Below, piece by piece: positions 1 through 5,536 of a DNA stretch of 39,097 nucleotides. The translations under genes were made by a program, and so were the position numbers. The stretch covers positions 1 to 39,097 of the forward strand of contig JANXSR010000148.1 of NCBI GenBank assembly GCA_025352625.1. The letters run 5' to 3'. Under the pieces are notes generated by a model. That model was not told the origin of the DNA and searched no databases. It saw only the letters and a list, made by a program, of their open reading frames with translations. The stretch is from Ferruginibacter sp. (lineage in GTDB: Bacteria; Bacteroidota; Bacteroidia; Chitinophagales; Chitinophagaceae). Each line of letters starts with the position of its first letter. Within the stretch, counting starts at the first letter, position 1.

Positions 1-275
1 CAGAAGAATTGTGGCACCACATAGATAATGCCGGTACCATTTTAGATGCTTCCTACCCAGCCTATGATGCTGCATTGCTGGTTGAAAGCAGCAAAGAGTA
101 CCCCATCTCTATCAATGGAAAAGTAAGGGCCAACATTAACCTGGCTTTAAACCTTGAACAGGCAGAAGTTGAAAAAATGATTTTGCAAAATGAAGTCGTA
201 CAAAAATGGCTGGATGGAAAAGACCCCAAAAAGATTATTTATGTAAAGAATAAAATGGTGAATGTGGTAGTGTAA
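1..275 (+). CDS. leuS: Leucine--tRNA ligase, C-terminal end (partial)
   Basis: This is the last 91 or so residues of leucyl-tRNA synthetase, which charges tRNA(Leu) with leucine in the cytoplasm. The open frame comes in from the window edge (first full codon at position 3), so the 5' part with the catalytic HIGH and KMSKS motifs is outside. What is visible is the C-terminal domain that binds the tRNA: the stretch containing ISINGKVRANI, followed by KWLDGKDPKKIIYVKNKMVNVVV and the stop, is characteristic of bacterial LeuRS, where a conserved K-x-I-x-V-x-x-K-x-V-N-x-V-V tail closes the protein. The stop codon lies five bases before the first hairpin repeat. The identification is by motif recall; the remaining part of the gene cannot be judged. 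Confidence 0.93.
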   Translation, partial: EELWHHIDNAGTILDASYPAYDAALLVESSKEYPISINGKVRANINLALNLEQAEVEKMILQNEVVQKWLDGKDPKKIIYVKNKMVNVVV

Positions 276-279
276 GCAA

Positions 280-316
280 CCGGGTGAGTCACTCCAAAAA
301 AGGGTGACTCACCCGG
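280..316 (+). repeat. REP-like hairpin 1, just after leuS
   Basis: An inverted repeat with 13-base perfect arms: CCGGGTGAGTCAC at 280-292 and GTGACTCACCCGG at 304-316, with an 11-base centre in which CC and GG can extend the stem. No T-tract follows on either strand, so it does not look like a normal intrinsic terminator. Its core (GGTGAGxCAC / GTGAxxCACC) resembles the two hairpins flanking the transposase gene at 385-426 and 1201-1234, which suggests a REP-like element. A decayed partial copy of its right flank (CACCCGGC then CAAAGAAA) recurs at 337-354. Confidence 0.7.
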
Positions 317-384
317 CTAGCAAAGAAAGATTGGCACACCCGGCAACAAAGAAAAGTTTTAGCGTGAAAAAATAGCGAACTTTT

Positions 385-426
385 AAACAAGGTGAGCCAC
401 CCTTTTGGGGGTGACCCACCTTGTTT
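385..426 (+). repeat. REP-like hairpin 2, upstream of the transposase gene
   Basis: An imperfect inverted repeat. The left arm AAACAAGGTGAGCCACCC (385-402) pairs with the right arm GGGTGACCCACCTTGTTT (409-426) across a six-base loop. Two positions do not pair on the plus strand (A against C and C against A); on the complementary strand the same positions become G-T wobbles. The inner 12 bases of each arm are repeated exactly in hairpin 3 at 1201-1234, in the same orientation. It lies 74 bases before the start codon of the REP-associated transposase. Confidence 0.8.
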
Positions 427-500
427 AAAATAAAGGTTACCTTATCTATAGATTATTATTGTAAACACGTCTCTGTACAGCCCATTAGAAAAACGTTCAA

Positions 501-1178
501 ATGCCGGTTTCTGAATTACTCAAATCTCCCTTTGTTCCAAACAATTATTACCACATCGTTTTTAAAAGTATTGATGGTATTTTACTGTTTAAGCAAGACA
601 GTGATTATTCAATTTTCTTAACCAGGTTTAAGCAATTTACAAGTTTAGCATTTGATAACTGGGCTTATTGCTTGTTGAGCAATCATGCACATTTTATCAT
701 TAAAATAAAACCAATTGAAACGGTAACAAAAAGCATTCATAAAACAGAACTGCCAAAGCAGACGGTCGCCATGAAAAAATTATTACTGACACCAGAAAGT
801 GAAGCAATTTTTGATGAAGTGATAGAGCGGCAGGTAAATAGCTTTATGGTCTCATTTGCCAACTATACCAAAAATAAATACCGGCGCCACGGCGGCTTAT
901 TCCAAAAGCCATTTAAGCGGATACGAATTGATACCGACGGGTGGCTGCAAACAGCAATTATTTATGTACATCTTAATTCGTTCAAACATAAAGTGTTTAG
1001 TGATTATACTTTGTATTCACACAATTCTTATTCTTTGTGTGTAAAAAATTGTAGTGACTATATTGTATCAGAAGAGGTGTTGCATTTTTTTGGCGGGGTA
1101 GATAAGTTTATTCTTTTGCATGAGGAACGGGTGAAGTATTATTATGAAAACGGTTTTCCTAACTCTAAGCTGGAGTAA
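501..1178 (+). CDS. REP-associated tyrosine transposase-like protein (Y1_Tnp, IS200-like HUH nuclease)
   Basis: A 225-residue protein of the Y1 transposase family (IS200/IS605-like single-strand nuclease), in the branch called RAYT, which is a domesticated relative that handles REP palindromes. The N-terminal YYHIVFKSIDG matches the usual start of the fold. The HUH metal motif is H62-A-H64 in LLSNHAHFIIKI, and the catalytic tyrosine is probably Y155 in IIYVHLNS, preceded by the typical GGLFQKPFKR stretch at 131-140. Length is normal for the family. The gene stands alone between imperfect hairpins at 385-426 and 1201-1234, which fits a RAYT and its cognate repeats better than a free insertion sequence: no terminal subterminal-hairpin pair with a TnpB gene was seen. 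The start at 501 gives the expected N-terminus, though no clear ribosome binding site is present. Activity is inferred, not shown. Confidence 0.85.
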   Translation: MPVSELLKSPFVPNNYYHIVFKSIDGILLFKQDSDYSIFLTRFKQFTSLAFDNWAYCLLSNHAHFIIKIKPIETVTKSIHKTELPKQTVAMKKLLLTPESEAIFDEVIERQVNSFMVSFANYTKNKYRRHGGLFQKPFKRIRIDTDGWLQTAIIYVHLNSFKHKVFSDYTLYSHNSYSLCVKNCSDYIVSEEVLHFFGGVDKFILLHEERVKYYYENGFPNSKLE

Positions 1179-1200
1179 GTTGGTGTGCAGGGGAGTGTGC

Positions 1201-1234
1201 AGGGTGAGCCACCCTTTTTGGGGTGACCCACCCT
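1201..1234 (+). repeat. REP-like hairpin 3, downstream of the transposase gene
   Basis: An imperfect inverted repeat: left arm AGGGTGAGCCACCC (1201-1214), right arm GGGTGACCCACCCT (1221-1234), six-base loop TTTTTG. It carries the same two non-pairing positions as hairpin 2 and the same 12-base inner arms, in direct orientation, so the two copies bracket the transposase gene (501-1178). No T-tract follows, so a terminator role is less likely than a REP-type role. Confidence 0.8.
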
Positions 1235-1305
1235 ACCCCCATTATTTTTAAGTGCCTCATTAAACAAAAGTTTATCTGGGGTGTTTTATGGAGTAAATTT
1301 ATTCT

Positions 1306-1797
1306 ATGGCAAAAGCAACACCCGAACTAATCAACGCATTGCGCTTAACGGCTGACAGTTTACGCAACGGAGCTTATCATAGCTGGGGGCACCATGGAGC
1401 CTGCAATTGCGGCAACCTGGTGCAGTCCGTAACAAAATTTACCAAAGAAGAAATATTGCAATACGCACATACCGGTACCGGCGAGTGGACGGAACTGGCG
1501 CAGGAATTTTGCCCCACCACCAATGCCCCGCTGACTTTGGTATTTACAAAGCTGGAGGCAATTGGATTAACCCAAACAGATATACATCACATAGAGTACC
1601 TTTCTGACAGAAAAGTATTGGAACAATTGCCCGGCGGTTTTCGCTGGTTGAAGCGTAATAAAAAAGAGGATGCCATTGCCTATTTTGAAACCTTTGCCAA
1701 TGTGCTGGAAGAGGAATGGTTGCTTTCCATTGATGTCAACATGGCCAATATTTCATCCCGGCCTGCAAATAAAATGGAGATGTTTTTATCGTACTAA
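1306..1797 (+). CDS. Conserved protein of unknown function (163 aa)
   Basis: I cannot assign a function. The product is a soluble protein with no signal peptide and no membrane segment. Its most distinctive stretch is near the N-terminus, residues 25-36, with H25, H29, H30, C33 and C35 closely spaced (HSWGHHGACNCG), which could bind a metal ion; another Cys follows at 69. The rest is mixed helical with no motif I recognise. The general look matches hypothetical proteins common in Bacteroidota, but that is from memory only. A weak GGAG lies about 15 bases before the ATG. The gene follows hairpin 3 and precedes the M23-fold gene on the same strand, with a separate promoter-like element between them, so joint transcription is not obvious. 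Confidence 0.7.
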   Translation: MAKATPELINALRLTADSLRNGAYHSWGHHGACNCGNLVQSVTKFTKEEILQYAHTGTGEWTELAQEFCPTTNAPLTLVFTKLEAIGLTQTDIHHIEYLSDRKVLEQLPGGFRWLKRNKKEDAIAYFETFANVLEEEWLLSIDVNMANISSRPANKMEMFLSY

Positions 1798-1851
1798 AAT
1801 TCATCGGTGGCGGTAAACAATAATTGTTGCAGGAGTAAATTTATCAAAGTA

Positions 1852-1859
1852 TAGCTTTG
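1852..1859 (+). promoter_or_regulatory. Putative Bacteroidota -7 element for the M23-fold gene
   Basis: TAGCTTTG matches the Bacteroidota -7 consensus TAnnTTTG exactly, about 85 bases before the start codon at 1944. TTG triplets at 1824-1829 sit 22 or more bases upstream, slightly too far for a good -33 element, so the call is tentative. Confidence 0.4.
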
Positions 1860-1943
1860 GGAAAATGAGCGATCAGGCACCAGCGCAATGCTCCTCTTGG
1901 TGAATTTAAGAGCTACATAAAAAGATATGCTTACCTTCAATTT

Positions 1944-2648
1944 ATGAAAAGCCAACTTGAAAATGTGCTGAAAAAAAATCAAACTGGTTTCCGCAGTGTT
2001 GTTGATTTTAATGCTACTACAGACAAATTATTATTGTTGGATTTTACCAGCGCAAATAAAGAACTTACCACGGAGTTGATCGCAGATACTGCAAAATTTT
2101 CTCAACACATCAGCAATAAATTATCAGCTGCCCATGCTACTTATGGCATTGGTGGTTATGGCGAAGACAGGATATTATACCAGCGCAGCAACCATTTCGA
2201 ATCAACTGGTTTATCCGGTACGCCAACACGTTCTATCCATCTTGGTATAGATATTTGGGGCCCTGCTGGCACAAAGGTTTTTGTACCCATTGGTGGTACT
2301 GTCCACAGCTTTGCCTACAATGATAATTTTGGTGATTATGGGGCTACTATTATTTTGCAACACCAGTTGGAGACAGTTGTTTTCCATACCCTGTATGGAC
2401 ACCTTAGCATTGCAGACCTGGTAAATATGCAGGAAGGAAAATACATCAGCCGGGGAGAGTTGCTGGCACATTTTGGCGAATCAAAAGAGAATGGTGACTG
2501 GCCGCCGCACCTGCATTTTCAGATCATCCAGGATATGAGAGTTAGTAAAGGAGATTATCCCGGCGTTTGCGCAATTAGCGAAAAAGAAAAGTATTTAAAC
2601 AATTGTCCGGATGCGGATTTGATCTTAAATATGATGCAGTATGTTTAA
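1944..2648 (+). CDS. M23-fold metallopeptidase-like protein, cytosolic, single domain
   Basis: A 234-residue protein whose residues about 95-200 form an M23 (LytM) peptidase-like domain. The zinc ligands expected for the family are present: H99-x3-D103 (HLGID), H153 in YGH, and H189-x-H191 in PPHLHFQ. M23 peptidases normally cut peptidoglycan cross-links outside the membrane, but there is no signal peptide here. The sequence after the HxH motif, with a DYPGV segment and an ending of the type CPDADLIL, resembles the M23 domain found inside large fusion proteins with an aminoglycoside-phosphotransferase-like domain and a class III aminotransferase; this similarity is from memory. It may therefore be a cytosolic protein with a non-peptidoglycan role. 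Its stop codon overlaps the stop of the convergent small membrane protein gene. Confidence 0.8.
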   Translation: MKSQLENVLKKNQTGFRSVVDFNATTDKLLLLDFTSANKELTTELIADTAKFSQHISNKLSAAHATYGIGGYGEDRILYQRSNHFESTGLSGTPTRSIHLGIDIWGPAGTKVFVPIGGTVHSFAYNDNFGDYGATIILQHQLETVVFHTLYGHLSIADLVNMQEGKYISRGELLAHFGESKENGDWPPHLHFQIIQDMRVSKGDYPGVCAISEKEKYLNNCPDADLILNMMQYV

Positions 2649-2920
2649 TGGAAATTAACATTGCTATTGAAAAGAGAACATACACTTACTCCAATTAAAA
2701 ATATTATTCCGGCACTTGCAAGCAACCCTTTACCCACGTCTCTGCTGGATGGCGAAATGCATAGTATGAGGCCAAAAAAGAAATATACAATTCCCAATAG
2801 CAAGCCTGTCAATCCAATCATTGATGCCGTATCCCGGCCGCCGCTCAATAAGATAAGCAGGGCTATTATTGCATAAACAATAAAAGAAATGATCATTGTT
2901 TTTTTAAATGCCTGGTTCAT
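2645..2920 (-). CDS. Small membrane protein, 91 aa, last gene of the Lgt-like/radical SAM operon
   Basis: I do not recognise this family. The protein has three likely membrane segments at about residues 8-26, 34-56 and 66-83, with a short polar loop (SPSSRDVGKG) between the second and third. It begins 11 bases after the 64-residue membrane protein gene and ends in a 3-base stop-codon overlap with the convergent M23-fold gene. The tight spacing with three upstream genes on the same strand makes cotranscription likely. It could be a membrane subunit or an accessory of the lipid-related enzymes upstream, or simply an unrelated small membrane protein. The frame is accepted as real because of its spacing and its consistent hydrophobic pattern, not because of a family match. 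Confidence 0.6.
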   Translation of the reverse strand: MNQAFKKTMIISFIVYAIIALLILLSGGRDTASMIGLTGLLLGIVYFFFGLILCISPSSRDVGKGLLASAGIIFLIGVSVCSLFNSNVNFH

Positions 2921-2931
2921 ATTTCATATTG

Positions 2932-3126
2932 TTAATGCATTCCTCCAAAATTCATATTGCTGCAAATTGAGTAACCGATCAATAATTCTACACCCAGTAA
3001 ACCAATGCCTGCCAGCAACAATTTCTTACCATTTTTCTTTTTTACTAAATCACTCCTTGTCAATTGTATAATACCAATGATCATCAAAATAAACGGGGCA
3101 AAAATCAGCAAGAATAATATTTCCAT
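2932..3126 (-). CDS. Small membrane protein, 64 aa
   Basis: A short protein of unknown family with two membrane segments, about residues 2-22 and 36-54, separated by a strongly basic loop (SDLVKKKNGKK). By the positive-inside rule the loop would face the cytoplasm and both ends the outside. The start codon is nine bases after the stop of the radical SAM gene, and the next gene begins 11 bases downstream, so it sits within a compact operon. No function can be given; the context suggests a role with the neighbouring Lgt-like and radical SAM proteins. Confidence 0.6.
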   Translation of the reverse strand: MEILFLLIFAPFILMIIGIIQLTRSDLVKKKNGKKLLLAGIGLLGVELLIGYSICSNMNFGGMH

Positions 3127-3135
3127 TTTATATTT

Positions 3136-4542
3136 TTAAACAGGCAACGTTGTTCTTTCCTGTTGCAGTTGCTTTAAATACGCTTCTTTATCATCCCTGT
3201 AAAACAAGTTCATTGTTTCAAAAGGAATAATGCGGCCATCTTTATGTACAATGTGTACGCAGCTTTTCTTAATGGCCCTTACATCAAAATCATAGGCATC
3301 TATAAAACGCATGATAATGATACGAAATAAATTATCATAACCCAAACCTGGTGCTTCGATCTGTGGAAGGCAGCAGAGCAGTTGCTTCATATTTTCTTCT
3401 ACCCTGTCAACAGAAATACCGGTGCTGAAAATGTCGATCATCTTTTCTTTTAGTGCATCATCCTGTTCGTAAATAATCGTATTGCGGCTGTTATCCAGTA
3501 AATGTGCAGGGTCAATATATCTTGTTAATGGAAAGGTTTGCCCGGCCAGTTTCAATGCATAACCCATCACCAGCGCATCCGGATTGCAGGGCACCGGTAT
3601 CAGATCGTTGGGTTTAAATATATTTGTCTGATCCAGTATTTTCTGGCGAACATCTGTCAGTGTTATGCGGTCGGTTGCAGGATTAAAATTTTCTGTTCTA
3701 CCCGCTACCTGTGTTGGCTGAAACGTGACACCCCGAACACATTTTTGCTGTAAGGCAAACTCAATTATTTTGCCGATCTCATCATCGTTTACACCTTGCT
3801 GTAAAGTTACTACCAGTGTGGTGGAAAGATTTAATGCATTCAAATGCTCCAGTGCTTTCATTCTTACTTCCGTTAAATCCTTGCCTCTTAATTGTTCGAG
3901 CGCCGATGATTTAAAAGAGTCAAATTGCAGGTAGATCTCAAAATCAGGAGCATAAGATGCCAACTGTTTTGTAAACTCAAAATCTTTGGCAATGCGGATA
4001 CCATTGGTGTTTAGCATCAAATGTTTGATAGGCTTTTTCCTGGCAATATCCATGATGGCAAAAAAATCAGGATGTACGGTGGGTTCACCACCGCTTATCT
4101 GTACTACATCCGGTGTGCCTTCACTGGCTACAATAATGTCCAGCATTTTTTCTACTTCTTCCACTGTCCGGTGCCTTCCATAATGCGGACTGCTCATAGC
4201 ATAGCAGGTAGGGCATTGCAGGTTACACCGGTCAGTTATTTCAATAACGGTAAGGCAACTGTGCTGTTCATGATCCTGGCAAAGGCCACAATCGTACGGG
4301 CAACCATAATGTGTTTTAGTAGTAAAATGCAAGGGAGTTTCAGAAGGCTTATTGTAATTGCGGAGTGTTTTGTAGTACTCAATATCTGTAGCAATCAATA
4401 CCTTTTCAAAGCCATGTTCCCGGCAGTTTTTAAGCATGTACACATTGCCATTTTCAAAAACAATTTTGGCATCCACACGGCGTAAACAGGTGCTGCAGAT
4501 ACTAAGGGTAAAATCGTAATAGATGTAAGGGCGTTCAGGCAT
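3136..4542 (-). CDS. Radical SAM protein of the Tes/MJ0619 type (COG1964-like)
   Basis: A 468-residue radical SAM enzyme. The SAM-binding iron-sulfur motif is C106-x3-C110-x2-C113 (CNLQCPTC), followed by GGEPT at 151-155. Unusually for simple radical SAM enzymes it has many more cysteines before the core: C16-x2-C19 with C40 and H43, then C81-x3-C85-x2-C88 and C96; C319 and C428 lie in the C-terminal part, which ends with a conserved CVHIVHKDGRIIPF stretch. This plan is typical of the group containing archaeal tetraether lipid synthase (Tes) and the MJ0619 methylase, in which extra metal centres accompany the radical cluster. The start codon overlaps the end of the Lgt-like gene by eight bases, so the two are translationally coupled. 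A lipid or lipoprotein substrate is my inference from this partner; the actual reaction (C-C coupling, methylation or other) cannot be read from the sequence. Confidence 0.85.
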   Translation of the reverse strand: MPERPYIYYDFTLSICSTCLRRVDAKIVFENGNVYMLKNCREHGFEKVLIATDIEYYKTLRNYNKPSETPLHFTTKTHYGCPYDCGLCQDHEQHSCLTVIEITDRCNLQCPTCYAMSSPHYGRHRTVEEVEKMLDIIVASEGTPDVVQISGGEPTVHPDFFAIMDIARKKPIKHLMLNTNGIRIAKDFEFTKQLASYAPDFEIYLQFDSFKSSALEQLRGKDLTEVRMKALEHLNALNLSTTLVVTLQQGVNDDEIGKIIEFALQQKCVRGVTFQPTQVAGRTENFNPATDRITLTDVRQKILDQTNIFKPNDLIPVPCNPDALVMGYALKLAGQTFPLTRYIDPAHLLDNSRNTIIYEQDDALKEKMIDIFSTGISVDRVEENMKQLLCCLPQIEAPGLGYDNLFRIIIMRFIDAYDFDVRAIKKSCVHIVHKDGRIIPFETMNLFYRDDKEAYLKQLQQERTTLPV

Positions 4543-5290
4543 TGGCTTGTAATAATTTTTTTGGATGAATGATGTATCGGTAATAATAAACTAAACCCAA
4601 AATGGCTGTTAATTGTATGGTAGATAAACCAGCAATAACGATGTAGGAAGGCTTGATAAAATCCTGGAAAAACCTAAACAAAATATACCCAATCATAAAT
4701 AGTTTAAACCGGCCACCTTCTGCCAGCAGGTATTTTTTTTCCAGCATCAGTAATCCTATCCACAGCAATACTAGAAAAAAGATTTCATACAAACTAACAG
4801 GGTGCCGCATTAATCCATCTCCCAAATTAATACCCGTAAATAGTTTAGTTGGTGTGCCGTAAGTCTCTTCATAAACACCCATGCTAAAGCAACCGATTCT
4901 GCCAATAATGAGTGCCAATATTATAGGGTAAGTAAAAAGGTCGCCGCTGCTATGTTTTTCACCTACTATTTTTTTTATAAGCTCTACACCAAACAGGCCG
5001 CCTAAAAATCCGCCTAATACCGTTTTATTATTGTAAATGTATTCTCCAATATTTTTGGCATGCAATAATTCGTTGGGTCTTTCCAAAGAGCCAATCAACC
5101 GACTTCCTGCCAGCGCACCAAAAATGGCACCTATTAATATCCAGGTTCTGTTGGTTGATTCAATAATATCGCCTTGTTTTTTTCTGAGGTATAAGAAATA
5201 CCTGAAGCCAATAAAAAAGCCAGCTGTTTCCATCAATGCATGTAAATGGATACTATTTTTTACAAAATGAATTTCTACTGGAAACTGCAT
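4535..5290 (-). CDS. Lgt-like integral membrane protein (prolipoprotein diacylglyceryl transferase family, divergent)
   Basis: A 251-residue polytopic membrane protein with the Lgt layout: a GGFLGGLFG segment at 93-101, the GRIG motif at 130-133 followed by YGTPT, HPVSLYE at 163-169, RFFQDF at 206-211 and GLSTIQL at 221-227. True Lgt moves diacylglycerol from phosphatidylglycerol to the lipobox cysteine of prelipoproteins. By eye alignment this protein keeps the Arg of the signature (R131) but has Leu where Lgt has the essential His before GG, and Cys134 where Lgt has Asn. It is therefore probably not the housekeeping Lgt but a divergent member using a related lipid substrate. It is the first gene of a four-gene minus-strand operon and overlaps the radical SAM gene by eight bases. 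The start at 5290 gives a normal N-terminus. Confidence 0.83.
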   Translation of the reverse strand: MQFPVEIHFVKNSIHLHALMETAGFFIGFRYFLYLRKKQGDIIESTNRTWILIGAIFGALAGSRLIGSLERPNELLHAKNIGEYIYNNKTVLGGFLGGLFGVELIKKIVGEKHSSGDLFTYPIILALIIGRIGCFSMGVYEETYGTPTKLFTGINLGDGLMRHPVSLYEIFFLVLLWIGLLMLEKKYLLAEGGRFKLFMIGYILFRFFQDFIKPSYIVIAGLSTIQLTAILGLVYYYRYIIHPKKLLQANA

Positions 5291-5536
5291 GCAATATTTA
5301 TATTTTTATATGAATTATTCCCCGGTTTAAAAATAGTTAATGTTTAAGCAATGAAACTATAATTTCAAGATACGCGGCTATGGTCCTTGTTTATTAATAT
5401 TTTTCTGATACCAATAATTCAAAGTAATAAAAACAACTATTCTTTAAATAATTCTACAACTTTTAACGTTGTACTTTGTTTATATAATTATGTAAAAGCA
5501 CCTAAAACCTTAACTTTACACTGCAAAAAGCAACGC

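Noticed and set aside
280..316. Hairpin 1 as the intrinsic terminator of leuS
   Set aside because: No T-tract follows the stem on the plus strand, and the sequence resembles the hairpins around the transposase gene. Some termination effect cannot be excluded.
501..1178. A complete IS200/IS605 insertion sequence
   Set aside because: No TnpB gene or target-site pattern was found, and the flanking hairpins are direct copies of a REP-like type, which fits RAYT better.
5387..5536. Upstream extension of the dxs frame to a TTG codon
   Set aside because: The added 50 residues do not resemble Dxs N-termini, and the ATG at 5537 gives the normal start and length.
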